A stretch of 64,000 nt of DNA, from positions 2,314,487 to 2,378,486 of the forward strand of contig NZ_CP043617.1 in assembly GCF_009258225.1 (NCBI RefSeq). Direction: 5' to 3'. Shown one piece after another: positions 6,982 through 15,940 of the stretch. The stretch comes from Sulfurimonas lithotrophica (GTDB lineage Bacteria > Campylobacterota > Campylobacteria > Campylobacterales > Sulfurimonadaceae). Position 1 is the first letter of the stretch, and every line of letters begins with the position of its first letter. The position numbers were made by a program, and so were the translations under genes. The notes beneath the pieces are model-generated. The model had not been told where the DNA came from. It searched no databases and worked only from the letters and a program-made list of their open reading frames with translations.

Positions 6982-9377
6982 TAAAAGATTTATACAGCAA
7001 GATTGTTTTTAAATATACGAAATATACGCTTTTTTTTATATTTTTACTTGTTGGTTTTTTAGCTTTTGAAGCTTTTAAGCTAGAGGTTGATGCATCCGCT
7101 AAAACACTTCTTTTGGAAAACGATAAAGATCTTGCTTATTCAAGAGAAGTTTATAAGAGATACAAATCTCAAGACCTGCTTATGATAGCATATACGCCAA
7201 AATCTTATCTTTTAAGCGATGACACATTAAAAAATATTAAAAAAATATCTTCTGATTTGCAAAAGCTTCCGCTTGTAGATTCCGTTAACACTATTTTAAA
7301 TATTCCTCTTCTTGAGACCTCCAAGCTCTCTTTTGAACAACTTGCAGAAGGGGCTAAAACTTTAGAAACAAAAGGGATAAATAAAGATGAGGTAAAAAAA
7401 GAGCTTTTAAACAACCCATTATATATCGAAAATTTTGTAAGTCCGGATTTTAAAACAACTTCAATTATGATTAACCTAAAAGACAATTTCTCAAAAGATG
7501 TCCAACATAAAAATATAGTTGAAATCCGCTCCATTATGAAAAAATACCAAGCAGATGCAGATATGTTTCTCGGCGGTGCTAATATGATAGCCGACGATAT
7601 GATATCTTACGTCAAAAGTGACTTAAAAAATTATGGGGTTATCGTACTTTTTTTACTTATTTTAATTTTATACGTAGTTTTTAAAGAGATTAAATGGGTA
7701 CTTCTTCCGCTTATCATCCTTTTTGCGGCTATTGTTTCATCAATAGGTCTGCTTGGACTATTTGAATGGCAAGTTACCGTTGTTTCATCAAACTTTATAT
7801 CTTTTCAGTTAATTTTAACCACTTCAATTATCATTCACTTGGTAGTTAGATATAGAGAGTTGGCATCTAATTCAACCAAACTTATTCAAAAAGACTTAAT
7901 TTTAAAAACAGTATCGTCTATGGTAAAACCTACTTTTTTTGCCGTTATTACTACCATAGCAGGTTTTTCATCTCTCGTACTATCAGGCATCTTGCCCGTA
8001 ATTAACCTTGGATGGATGATGAGTGCGAGTTTGGTACTATCATTTTTTCTTACATATATTTTATTTGGTTCACTTATGGTTTTTCTAAAACCCTCCCCTC
8101 CGAATAAAACATTTGAAAAACAGTTTGCAATAACTCAACTTTTATCAAATATAGTTCAAAAACACTACAAGGCTATATTTATTTTAAGTTTTTTAACAAT
8201 ACTCTTTAGCATCAGCGGTGCTTCCAAACTCGTTGTAGAGAATAGTTTTATAAACTATTTCAAATCTTCTACAGAAATATTTCAAGGTATGAGTATTATA
8301 GATAAACAGCTTGGAGGTACTACTCCGCTTGACGTTACGATAGATTTAATAGAAGACACGACTATACAAGAGACTTCCCAAAAACAAAAGAACTCTGCTT
8401 TTGGAGAGTTTGAAGAAAATATGCTAGATGATTTTGAAAACGAGTTTGAAACCAAAGAGCAGGAAAACCAATACTGGTTTACATCTACAAAGATGCAAAA
8501 AATAGAAAAAATTCATGCCTATTTAGAATCAATACCCGAACTTGGGAAAGTCCTCTCTTTTGGAACTGTTTTACGGGTAGGTAAAACGATAAACAATAAT
8601 GAAGACCTTGGGAACTTTCAACTTGCCCTTTTATATAACGAATTTCCTGATGATTTAAAAAAACAGATATTAAACCCGTATCTGAGCATAAAAGACAATC
8701 AGGTCAGATTTACCATACGTATAGTCGATTCAAATCCCGACCTACGCAGGGATGAACTTTTAAAAAAGATAAGAGCAGAACTTCACGAAAAAGTAGGTAT
8801 AAAAAAAGAGCATATTCATCTATCTGGACTTATGGTACTTTATAACAATATGCTTCAGAGTCTTTTCAAATCTCAAATACTAACTCTAAGCGTTATGGTT
8901 ATACTTTTGTTTGTTATGTTTTGGAGTATTTTTAAATCTTTTCGTATAGGTTTGGCTGCAATTATCGCAAATATTATCCCTATTGGTATAGTATTTGGAT
9001 TTATGGGTTGGTTTTCAATTCCGCTTGATATGATGACGATAACCATTGCATCTATCAGTATCGGTATAGCCGTGGACGATACTATACACTATCTGTATAG
9101 ATATAAAAACGAGTATTTAAAATTTGGAAACTACATAGATGCGATGCAAAGTTCACATACAAGTATAGGTCATGCTATGACTTATACCTCGCTTGCTATC
9201 TCTATAGGATTTTTAGTATTGGTTTTATCGGAATTTACACCGACTATATATTTTGGTTTACTAACCGTTGTAGCTATGCTTGTAGCTCTTGCAACAGACC
9301 TTCTTTTATTGCCAAGACTTGTAATTAGCCTAAATGCTTTTAAAGGAGTAGCCAAAAAAGCAAACTCTACTTTCTAG
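6978..9377 (+). CDS. RND/MMPL-family inner-membrane transporter of the Mla-like operon
   Basis: A 799-residue protein with the RND two-fold plan: a transmembrane helix near residue 15, a large periplasmic loop, a five-helix bundle (about 210-370), a second helix near 397, a second loop and a final bundle (about 630-790). Proton-relay-like SISIGIAVDDTIHY lies in the second bundle. The second periplasmic loop contains DDFENEF (484-490), echoing the acidic motif at the start of mature MlaA. It overlaps MlaC by 4 bases. It presumably energises lipid movement in place of the usual ABC complex. Direction and substrate are inferred from its operon partners. Confidence 0.88.
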   Translation: MIKDLYSKIVFKYTKYTLFFIFLLVGFLAFEAFKLEVDASAKTLLLENDKDLAYSREVYKRYKSQDLLMIAYTPKSYLLSDDTLKNIKKISSDLQKLPLVDSVNTILNIPLLETSKLSFEQLAEGAKTLETKGINKDEVKKELLNNPLYIENFVSPDFKTTSIMINLKDNFSKDVQHKNIVEIRSIMKKYQADADMFLGGANMIADDMISYVKSDLKNYGVIVLFLLILILYVVFKEIKWVLLPLIILFAAIVSSIGLLGLFEWQVTVVSSNFISFQLILTTSIIIHLVVRYRELASNSTKLIQKDLILKTVSSMVKPTFFAVITTIAGFSSLVLSGILPVINLGWMMSASLVLSFFLTYILFGSLMVFLKPSPPNKTFEKQFAITQLLSNIVQKHYKAIFILSFLTILFSISGASKLVVENSFINYFKSSTEIFQGMSIIDKQLGGTTPLDVTIDLIEDTTIQETSQKQKNSAFGEFEENMLDDFENEFETKEQENQYWFTSTKMQKIEKIHAYLESIPELGKVLSFGTVLRVGKTINNNEDLGNFQLALLYNEFPDDLKKQILNPYLSIKDNQVRFTIRIVDSNPDLRRDELLKKIRAELHEKVGIKKEHIHLSGLMVLYNNMLQSLFKSQILTLSVMVILLFVMFWSIFKSFRIGLAAIIANIIPIGIVFGFMGWFSIPLDMMTITIASISIGIAVDDTIHYLYRYKNEYLKFGNYIDAMQSSHTSIGHAMTYTSLAISIGFLVLVLSEFTPTIYFGLLTVVAMLVALATDLLLLPRLVISLNAFKGVAKKANSTF

Positions 9378-9801
9378 AGTTTAGCCCTTTTGTTACCGCA
9401 TCGTTTATTTCACTCTTATAATCCGGATTACCTCTCGTAAGTTCTCTGTCAAATTTTAAAACGATATCTTTAGTGGCATTTTTATGTCTGCATAAAGATA
9501 TCATCATCTCCATATATACATCAAATTGCGGATTTAACCTAAGTCCCATTTTATCGGGGATTTTTCCATGATGTTTTATAACCAAATCCACTGCTTCGGA
9601 AAGCTGAGCTTTAGAGGAGTTTCTATTTCTTATAATGTGTCTAAGTGAATTTAAATCTATTTTCTGTTTTGATTTATCGGATGATTTTATATTTATAGTT
9701 TTTGTTTTTTTAGTATTGCTTGGTTTTAGTAGTATGAATAATAGACCTCCAAGTATAATAACTAAGCCTGCTATTGCCTGAATTAATAAACTAGCTTCCA
9801 T
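9367..9801 (-). CDS. Uncharacterised membrane-anchored protein
   Basis: A 144-residue protein beginning MEASLLIQ, with one N-terminal transmembrane helix (residues 4-26) and a basic, soluble remainder. I do not recognise a family. The start at 9801 is chosen because it has an AAAGGT site; the longer reading would begin with TTG inside the tRNA-Ser gene. The 3' end overlaps the convergent RND gene by 11 bases. It may be read from the tRNA promoter, as only 14 bases separate them. Confidence 0.7.
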   Translation of the reverse strand: MEASLLIQAIAGLVIILGGLLFILLKPSNTKKTKTINIKSSDKSKQKIDLNSLRHIIRNRNSSKAQLSEAVDLVIKHHGKIPDKMGLRLNPQFDVYMEMMISLCRHKNATKDIVLKFDRELTRGNPDYKSEINDAVTKGLNSRK

Positions 9802-9815
9802 ATTACTACCTTTTA

Positions 9816-9903
9816 TGGTGGACAACGAGGGATTCGAACCCTCGATAGGTTGCCCTATACTCGCGTTCCAGGCGAGCGCCTTCGACCACTCGGCCAGCTG
9901 TCC
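9816..9903 (-). tRNA. tRNA-Ser (GGA anticodon), CCA encoded
   Basis: The minus strand folds as a class II tRNA. GGACAGC pairs with GTTGTCC (acceptor stem), CTCGC/GCGAG encloses loop CTGGAAC with anticodon GGA, a long variable arm follows, and the T arm contains GGTTCGAATCC. A discriminator A and genomic CCA follow. The long variable arm and GGA anticodon identify serine, reading UCC/UCU. Confidence 0.97.
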
Positions 9904-9999
9904 TTGAAGTACAAACGTGATTTTACAATAATTTTTCTAATTTATCATTAAACAACATAAGATATTAGTTAAATAAAATGCTATTTAAAGATGAAATGG

Positions 10000-10023
10000 T
10001 TACAATTACATATAAAATTGTAA
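10000..10023 (+). promoter_or_regulatory. Inverted repeat just upstream of the DUF1538 gene
   Basis: TTACAATT (10000-10007) and AATTGTAA (10016-10023) form a perfect 8-base inverted repeat with an 8-base spacer. It ends two bases before the GGGGAG ribosome site of the next gene. It could be a repressor operator or an mRNA hairpin; there is no direct evidence for either. Confidence 0.35.
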
Positions 10024-10039
10024 TGGGGAGAAACATAGC

Positions 10040-11965
10040 TTGTTAAACTTTGCCTCTTTTTTGAAACTGCTTAAAGAATCTTTTAGAGACTTATTGCCTA
10101 TTATATTGGTAATCTTATTTTTTCAATTAGCAATCATACAAACTATACCGGAAAACTGGTTAAGTACAACAATCGGTTTAACAATCGTAGGTATCGGTTT
10201 AGCCGTATTTTTACTCGGTCTTGAAGTTGGGATTTTTCCTGTCGGTGAGGGTTTAGCCAGAGACTTTGCACATAAAGGCTCAACATTCTGGATAATACTT
10301 TTTGCCTTTATGATAGGTTTTGGTACAACCGTAGCCGAACCTGCACTTGTCGTAATTGCCGAAAAAGCCGCAGCCATAAGTAGCGGTCGTATAGATGCAT
10401 TCACACTTCGTATGGTTGTAGCATTTTCCGTGGGGTTTGCAATAGTCCTTGGTGTTTGGAGGATTATTAAAGGTCATCCTATTCACTATTATATCATTGC
10501 AGGTTATATTCTGGTCGTAGCTTCTACAACGATATCTCCGCATGAAATAGTAGGTTTAGCATTTGATTTAGGCGGTGTTACAACCTCAACGGTAACTGTT
10601 CCGCTTGTTGCGGCACTGGGCATCGGTCTTGCATCTACAATAAAGGGTCGCAATCCTGTACTTGATGGTTTTGGGCTTATAGCCTTTGCATCGCTTACGC
10701 CTATGATATTTGTACAGTTTTACGGTATATTTGTATATGAGTATGTTGAAGCAACACAAACCGTAAAAAAAGTCGCTTCCCATTTGGCTGAAACATCTAC
10801 GGCATATAATCTTTCAATTATAAACATACTCAAAGGTATTTTAGCGGTTATAGGAGATGTGGCTCCTATTCTTTTGGTTATTTTATTTTTTCAATACGTT
10901 GTACTAAAAAAACCAATTGAAAATTTTAGAAACGTAGTTATAGGTTTTGCTTTAGTTATTATCGGTTTAGATGCTTTTATAGTCGGTTTGGAAATGGGTC
11001 TATTCTCACTAGGTGAGATGATGGCATTGCAACTGACACAAAATGATTCTCACGTAATTATCTACTCATTTGCATTCGCGATAGGTTTTTCGACGACTAT
11101 GGCCGAACCCTCACTTACTGCTATTGCAAAAAAAGCCCAACAAATATCCGACGGTAAAATAAACGATTTTGTTCTTCGAGCCTTTGTAGCTTTGGGTGTA
11201 GCACTCGGTATCGCTCTTGGTGCGTTTAGGATTGTACACGGTGGAGATATTGTTTACTATATCTCTGTGGGTTATATCTTTGTTATAGTATTAACATTTA
11301 TCGCACCAAAATATATAATCCCTATTGCATATGATAGCGGCGGGGTAACTACATCTACCGTAACCGTTCCACTAGTTGCGGCACTAGGACTCGGGCTTGC
11401 TACAAACATACCCGGACGCGATCCGCTTATTGACGGTTTTGGGCTAATCGCTTTTGCATCTCTTTTTCCGATGCTAACTGTTATGAGTTACGGTGTTATA
11501 ACCGAAAAGATGGGCATCAAAGGACAACAGGAAAAAGAAGAGTTGCATATGGAAGAGCTTCGTCATGCACTTGAACATGCAGAAGACATGGGTCTATCTA
11601 CCGTAAATGTTCAAGGAACAGATAAAAGACATTCTTATACGATGCAATTTTCCGCGGTACATGTTATTGTACCTAAAGACAGAGAAGATGAAGCACTTAT
11701 AGCGGCTAAAGAAGCAGGAGCAAGAGGTGTGACTATAATGCAGGCTCACGGAATGGGACTTGAAGAGATGGATAACTTTTATACTCGCCTTCATAGCGAT
11801 GCAACAGATTCAAACCTAATGTTTATTACGCCGACAAGAAACGTAGAGAGTATAATTAAACGAATTATGAAAGACTTGGATATTACGGGTGAGGGTGACG
11901 GTATCGCATATTCATACCCTATCACACACCTAAAAGGTTTAACCCTAAAACTAGCAGACTTATAG
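10040..11965 (+). CDS. DUF1538 tandem membrane protein with C-terminal PII-like domain
   Basis: A 641-residue protein starting at TTG, with GGGGAG nine bases upstream. It contains two homologous multi-helix membrane halves: the motif [17 protein letters not shown] occurs near residues 178 and 435, each followed by [10 protein letters not shown]. These are DUF1538 repeats, an inverted or tandem transporter-like fold of unknown substrate. The last ~130 residues are soluble and resemble a PII signalling fold, with [15 protein letters not shown] matching the strand-turn of GlnB-like proteins. A fused PII domain suggests nucleotide or metabolite control of transport. Family call firm; the PII-like tail is moderately sure and substrate unknown. 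Confidence 0.88.
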   Translation: MLNFASFLKLLKESFRDLLPIILVILFFQLAIIQTIPENWLSTTIGLTIVGIGLAVFLLGLEVGIFPVGEGLARDFAHKGSTFWIILFAFMIGFGTTVAEPALVVIAEKAAAISSGRIDAFTLRMVVAFSVGFAIVLGVWRIIKGHPIHYYIIAGYILVVASTTISPHEIVGLAFDLGGVTTSTVTVPLVAALGIGLASTIKGRNPVLDGFGLIAFASLTPMIFVQFYGIFVYEYVEATQTVKKVASHLAETSTAYNLSIINILKGILAVIGDVAPILLVILFFQYVVLKKPIENFRNVVIGFALVIIGLDAFIVGLEMGLFSLGEMMALQLTQNDSHVIIYSFAFAIGFSTTMAEPSLTAIAKKAQQISDGKINDFVLRAFVALGVALGIALGAFRIVHGGDIVYYISVGYIFVIVLTFIAPKYIIPIAYDSGGVTTSTVTVPLVAALGLGLATNIPGRDPLIDGFGLIAFASLFPMLTVMSYGVITEKMGIKGQQEKEELHMEELRHALEHAEDMGLSTVNVQGTDKRHSYTMQFSAVHVIVPKDREDEALIAAKEAGARGVTIMQAHGMGLEEMDNFYTRLHSDATDSNLMFITPTRNVESIIKRIMKDLDITGEGDGIAYSYPITHLKGLTLKLADL

Positions 11966-11972
11966 CCTGATG

Positions 11973-12599
11973 CTATAAGTCGTATTCAAACCTGTTTATG
12001 TCTATATAACATTTTTTATCTTTTAGCAGAATGCTTTCATCGCCTTTTTCTGCTTTTTTGACAAAGTCTTTGATTATTTTTTTACGTTTACTTTTTTTAA
12101 CGTCACGTGATTTTAAAAACTTATTAAGTGATATCCATTCCTCCGCTTCTATTTCAGCTTCCACACTCTCGGCAGTCTCAATAGTAGGTTTTGTTTCCAA
12201 CATAAGATTAGATGAAATCATATTTATTATATTTTTTAGCTGTTCATCTTTTTCTTTATAAATATTTTCTATCTTTATACGCTCCTCAATAAGCATCTGC
12301 TCTTTTTGGTCACGCAGAGTTCTAGTTTCAGTTTCAAGTTTTTCCACTTTATTTTGAAGTTGTGAATTTTGTTCTTCTAAAAGTTTATAATACTTCGAAT
12401 CTGTATGAGTATTATTTGACCTGTTTGTAGTTGTTTTTTTAGACGGCTTGGTCGTAGCTTGTGAATCAGAATCAACCATGACATATTTTTGTCCATCTTC
12501 AACTTCACTTACCAAAGAACCACGTCTTATTCTGTTATGAATTGCCTCTTTAGATACACCAAAAAACTCTGCAGCCTCAGCTATACTCATCTTATCCAT
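11973..12599 (-). CDS. Helix-turn-helix/coiled-coil protein (DUF3972-like)
   Basis: A 208-residue protein. Residues 1-35 form a DNA-binding-like helix-turn-helix (MSIAEAAEFFGVSKEAIHNR) of the excisionase/MerR type. Residues 65-125 are a charged coiled coil, and residues 150-208 form a second small domain (WISLNKFLKSRDVKKSKR) that repeats the helix-turn-helix-like style of the N terminus. Similar proteins occur in Campylobacterota under DUF3972, and I think this is one, though I cannot verify it. It could be a DNA-structuring or regulatory protein. It is likely co-transcribed with yajQ, 11 bases upstream. Confidence 0.6.
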   Translation of the reverse strand: MDKMSIAEAAEFFGVSKEAIHNRIRRGSLVSEVEDGQKYVMVDSDSQATTKPSKKTTTNRSNNTHTDSKYYKLLEEQNSQLQNKVEKLETETRTLRDQKEQMLIEERIKIENIYKEKDEQLKNIINMISSNLMLETKPTIETAESVEAEIEAEEWISLNKFLKSRDVKKSKRKKIIKDFVKKAEKGDESILLKDKKCYIDINRFEYDL

Positions 12600-12610
12600 C
12601 GTATCTCCAA

Positions 12611-13108
12611 TTATCTCATATTTTCAAATGTTAGCGGAGCTTCCCACTCGCTTGAACGAATCTCTTTTATAACCTTTTGCAAATCATCAAGATTTTTACC
12701 CTTAACTCTTATGCTGTCACCCTCTATCTGAGCGGTAACTTTTAACTTCATTTTTTTGATATCTGCCGTGATTTTTTTTGCTTCTTTAGTCTCTATATAA
12801 TCTACGACTTTAAATGTAGCTTTTCTTGTCCCACCCGATGCATCTTCAACTTTTAACTCGTCCAAAACTTTTGAACTAAGACCCTGTTTTAAAAACTTGG
12901 ATATAACGATATCTTTAAGTGCATCTAGTTTGTTATCGCTTGATGCTACTAAAATAAGAAGTTTCTCTTTTTCTCTAAAGTTAACTTCATACGGTGTGCC
13001 TTTAAAATCATACCTGTTTGCCACTTCCCTATCAACAAGATTGATTGCATTTTTGAAATTTTGCAAATCTATTTTTGCCGTTATATCAAACGAGTGTTCT
13101 TTTGCCAT
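12611..13108 (-). CDS. yajQ: YajQ-family nucleotide-binding protein
   Basis: A 165-residue protein starting MAKEHSFDIT, with an AAGGGATATGTT region just upstream. The longer frame back to 13156 has no ribosome site. The two-fold ferredoxin-like layout is complete: NRYDFKGT near residue 29, GLSSKVLDELKVEDASGGT near 74, and DSIRVKGKNLDDLQKVI before the end. YajQ proteins bind cyclic di-GMP in Xanthomonas and have been linked to nucleic acids and phage transcription elsewhere. The several GGDEF-family proteins in this window make a c-di-GMP role plausible here, but that is inference. Confidence 0.93.
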   Translation of the reverse strand: MAKEHSFDITAKIDLQNFKNAINLVDREVANRYDFKGTPYEVNFREKEKLLILVASSDNKLDALKDIVISKFLKQGLSSKVLDELKVEDASGGTRKATFKVVDYIETKEAKKITADIKKMKLKVTAQIEGDSIRVKGKNLDDLQKVIKEIRSSEWEAPLTFENMR

Positions 13109-13164
13109 AACATATCCCTTTAATTTTATTTCATAAAATGAAAGGAAACCCTCCATTTATAAAT

Positions 13165-13264
13165 AACACAAAAAAGAGTAATCTCTTTTGTTACGTTATC
13201 ACTAGGATTCCTTCGGCAGGAAGCCCAATTGCACTTGTGCAATTTATTATTTGAGGATATTATA
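13165..13264 (-). ncRNA. Candidate small RNA with three successive hairpins
   Basis: Between sdhB and yajQ the minus strand has TATAAT (13264-13259). It is followed by an 8-base perfect hairpin AATTGCAC/GTGCAATT (13227-13244), a 7-base stem around 13205-13225 with one mismatch, and a terminator-like AAAAGAG/CTCTTTT hairpin (13172-13189) running into six T. Promoter, structure and terminator within about 100 bases suit a small RNA. A structured sdhB 3' UTR is the main alternative. Confidence 0.35.
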
Positions 13265-13277
13265 ACACAACTACTAA

Positions 13278-13967
13278 CTAAAGAAAGTCAAGTCCCCCGT
13301 CAAAGCTTCCAAAGTTTGGATCCATATAACCGTATTGGGTAGATTTCATTCTCAGTTTTTCGATATCGGCTTTGCTTGATATATCCTGTGGACAAACCAT
13401 TGTACACTCGTTACATAAGGTACAATCCCAAATACCGTTAGTTTGAATAACATCTATTTTTTCTTTTGCATCCGAATCTCTAACATCACTTACGTATTTA
13501 TACACACGTGTTAGTGAAAAAGGACCTTTAAACTCGGGGTTTACCGCATATACCGGACAAGCACTGTAACAAGATGCACATAGTATGCAGTCACTCTGCA
13601 CCTCATTTAGTTTTTCATTTTCTTGAGTGACATCAGGTGTAGATGCACTTTTATTTATCCAAGCTTTTGACTTTGCATTAAACTCGTAAGCCTTGTCCAT
13701 ATTTACAACCAAATCACGTATAACTTCTACATTTTTTAAAGGCTCTATGACATCACCTTCTTGAACTTTATATGAACAAGCCAGTACCTCTTTTTCATTT
13801 ACACGCACTGCACAGCTACCACAAACACTGCTTCTGCATCCGCTAGAGTATGTAAGAGTAGGATCTATTTTTGTTTTTATATAATTAAGAGTCTCTAAAA
13901 GCGTCGCACCTTTTAACTCTGAAACATTGTATTCTACTAACTCGTCTCTTTTTATTTTTATGTTCAT
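13278..13967 (-). CDS. Succinate dehydrogenase/fumarate reductase iron-sulfur subunit
   Basis: A 229-residue electron-transfer subunit. The N-terminal ferredoxin domain holds the [2Fe-2S] ligands CRSSVCGSC (about residues 43-51) and a downstream Cys in LACSYKV. The C-terminal domain has two cluster motifs, CILCASCYSACPVY near 128 and CTLCNECTMVCP near 183. It overlaps the flavoprotein gene by 4 bases. There is no cytochrome b or CCG-domain (SdhE-like) anchor gene on either side, so its partner for quinone or thiol chemistry is encoded elsewhere or absent. Confidence 0.9.
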   Translation of the reverse strand: MNIKIKRDELVEYNVSELKGATLLETLNYIKTKIDPTLTYSSGCRSSVCGSCAVRVNEKEVLACSYKVQEGDVIEPLKNVEVIRDLVVNMDKAYEFNAKSKAWINKSASTPDVTQENEKLNEVQSDCILCASCYSACPVYAVNPEFKGPFSLTRVYKYVSDVRDSDAKEKIDVIQTNGIWDCTLCNECTMVCPQDISSKADIEKLRMKSTQYGYMDPNFGSFDGGLDFL

Positions 13968-15544
13968 GATGCTACAACTCCGTTTATATCTACTATCGTA
14001 TGCTTGGCATAGGCTTCATTTTCATTTGGAAAATCACTTCTATAGTGAGCACCCCTGCTTTCTTCTCTATCAAGTGCGCCTTTTAAAACAAGTCTGGAGA
14101 GTTCTAACATATTTTTAAACTCTAAAAACTCTATTAGGTTTGTGTTATAGATTTTAGACTTATCTTTTACACCCATTAGATGTAGTTTGGATATATAATC
14201 TTTTATAGTTTTTAAACTCTCTTGCAAACTTTTTTTATCTCTTGAAATACCTACGTTTTTATAAAACATATCCCCTAAAGCAGTTCTTGCTTCATAAAAA
14301 TTTATATCGTTTGTATAAGTATTTATTTCATCTAAAATATTATTCGACTCTATTTTATCAACACTGGCATCTACACTAATATTTTTAGCATAATCTGCGG
14401 CACTTACTCCCGCTTCGCGTCCAAATACTACTAACTCTAAAAGTGAGTTACCGCCCAAACGGTTTGCACCGTGGACTCTATGGTTTGCACACTCTCCACA
14501 GGCAAACAAACCCTCAACTTTGGTTTGTGAGTTTTTATCTACCTCTATACCACCCATCGTATAATGCGCTACGGGTTTGATAGGGATTAAATCATATACG
14601 GGATCTACATTTTCATAAAGTTTTGCCAGTTTTCTCTCTTGGGGAAGTTCTTCATCTATAAACTCTTCGCCCAAGTGACGGATATCTAAAAATATATCCT
14701 CACCCTTTTGCATCTCTTCATGGATGGCACGGGCTACTTCATCACGCGGTAACAATTCATCTACAAAACGCTCACTTTTGGAGTTTAGCAGATGCCCGCC
14801 TGCCCCACGGGCAGATTCGGATATTAGGATAGATGAGTTTTTAAGTGCCGTAGGATGAAACTGAACAAACTCCATGTCGCTGACTCTTGCTCCTGCTCTA
14901 ATTGCCGCAGCTATACCGTCTCCGCTTGTTCCTACTGCATTTGTCGAGTGTTTATCATAGATGCGGGCATAACCGCCTGTTGCCAAAACAACAGCATTTG
15001 CACTATATACTTCTACTTCGCCGCTGCGTTTGTTTAAAACACTAACACCTTCAACTTTGTTTTGCTTAGTTATAATATCTAAGAGAAATCTGTCATTTAT
15101 AATTTCAATATTTTTAGAAATAACCTGATCATAAAGAGTATGTAAAATTTTTAAGCCCGTATAATCTTGTGCATAACAAGCTCTGTCTCCACTTGCACCG
15201 CCAAGACGTCGATGTGCGATTTTTCCATCTTTTGTGCGTGAGAACTGAACCCCGATATTATCCAACCACTCTACTGCATCTACAGCTTCTGTGCAGAGTT
15301 TTTTTACTTCCTCCTCACTGGCGATTCCGTGAGCTGATTTTAAAGTGTTAGCAATGTGTGCTTCAACACTGTCGTTTTGCGAGTGTTTTAAAACCGCGTT
15401 TATACCGCCTTGTGCCATAGATGTTTGAGCACGTGTTGGATAATCTTTTGTTAAAACAGTAACGTCTGCACCTGCTTCATGAGCATTTAAAGCCGCAACA
15501 AGTCCGGCTCCTCCGCTACCTATAACTAAAACTTTGTTTTGCAT
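13964..15544 (-). CDS. Succinate dehydrogenase/fumarate reductase-type flavoprotein
   Basis: A 526-residue cytoplasmic flavoprotein without export signal. It has VIGSGGAGLVAAL for FAD, the substrate-site segments QFHPTAL and SESARGAGG, LPRDEVARAI, and HYTMGGIEV. The position that carries covalent FAD-His in E. coli FrdA (RSHT) reads RAQTSMAQGG here, so FAD is probably not covalently bound. With the overlapping iron-sulfur gene it forms a two-subunit enzyme interconverting succinate and fumarate, which in this lineage could serve the reductive TCA cycle. A nadB (L-aspartate oxidase) identity was considered, but the iron-sulfur partner argues against it. Confidence 0.87.
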   Translation of the reverse strand: MQNKVLVIGSGGAGLVAALNAHEAGADVTVLTKDYPTRAQTSMAQGGINAVLKHSQNDSVEAHIANTLKSAHGIASEEEVKKLCTEAVDAVEWLDNIGVQFSRTKDGKIAHRRLGGASGDRACYAQDYTGLKILHTLYDQVISKNIEIINDRFLLDIITKQNKVEGVSVLNKRSGEVEVYSANAVVLATGGYARIYDKHSTNAVGTSGDGIAAAIRAGARVSDMEFVQFHPTALKNSSILISESARGAGGHLLNSKSERFVDELLPRDEVARAIHEEMQKGEDIFLDIRHLGEEFIDEELPQERKLAKLYENVDPVYDLIPIKPVAHYTMGGIEVDKNSQTKVEGLFACGECANHRVHGANRLGGNSLLELVVFGREAGVSAADYAKNISVDASVDKIESNNILDEINTYTNDINFYEARTALGDMFYKNVGISRDKKSLQESLKTIKDYISKLHLMGVKDKSKIYNTNLIEFLEFKNMLELSRLVLKGALDREESRGAHYRSDFPNENEAYAKHTIVDINGVVAS

Positions 15545-15622
15545 ATTTATAACTTCCTTATTCAGAGTTATCCTTTAATTAGATGAATTATACAAAAATT
15601 TTCTTACCTGAAAATTGATATA

Positions 15623-15940
15623 ATGCTTATAAATAAATCAAAAGGCTTTATTATATTTAGTGTTACGTACAAAGAGTTTGAAAAAGCCGTGGAGACACTT
15701 GGGCTTATCGGAGTTGAAACAAAAGAGGGTGTGAAAAAACGCTATCAAAAACTCTCGCGTGAATTTCATCCGGATATGCCTGAGGGTTCAACAGAAAAGT
15801 TTCAAGAGATAAATAAAGCGTATAAAATTTTAATAAAATATATTGATAACTTTAGATTTCGTTTTACTAAAGAAGAATTTGGCAACCAGCATCCATTCTC
15901 CGTAGATGATGATTCAAACCACCATCATATAGCTAAATAA
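15623..15940 (+). CDS. Small J-domain protein
   Basis: A 105-residue protein consisting of a DnaJ-type J domain (about residues 15-75). It carries the HPD tripeptide (REFHPDMPEG) that stimulates Hsp70 ATPase and the helix-IV-like EINKAYKIL. There is no Gly/Phe, zinc-finger or substrate domain. The C terminus is short and His-rich (NHHHIAK). The start is uncertain because a TATAAT at 15619-15624 overlaps the ATG; if that is the promoter, initiation must be further inside. The 3' end overlaps the convergent membrane protein gene by 16 bases. It probably recruits DnaK to a specific client. Confidence 0.82.
   Translation: MLINKSKGFIIFSVTYKEFEKAVETLGLIGVETKEGVKKRYQKLSREFHPDMPEGSTEKFQEINKAYKILIKYIDNFRFRFTKEEFGNQHPFSVDDDSNHHHIAK

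Noticed and set aside
9367..9825. Longer start of the hypothetical gene at 9825 (TTG)
   Set aside because: It would begin inside the tRNA-Ser gene; the ATG at 9801 has a ribosome site.
13205..13225. 4.5S signal-recognition-particle RNA
   Set aside because: A GGAAG-containing hairpin is present, but the conserved SRP apical sequence is not.
15619..15624. TATAAT as the promoter of the J-domain gene
   Set aside because: It overlaps the annotated ATG, so either the start is further inside or this is a chance match; left unresolved.
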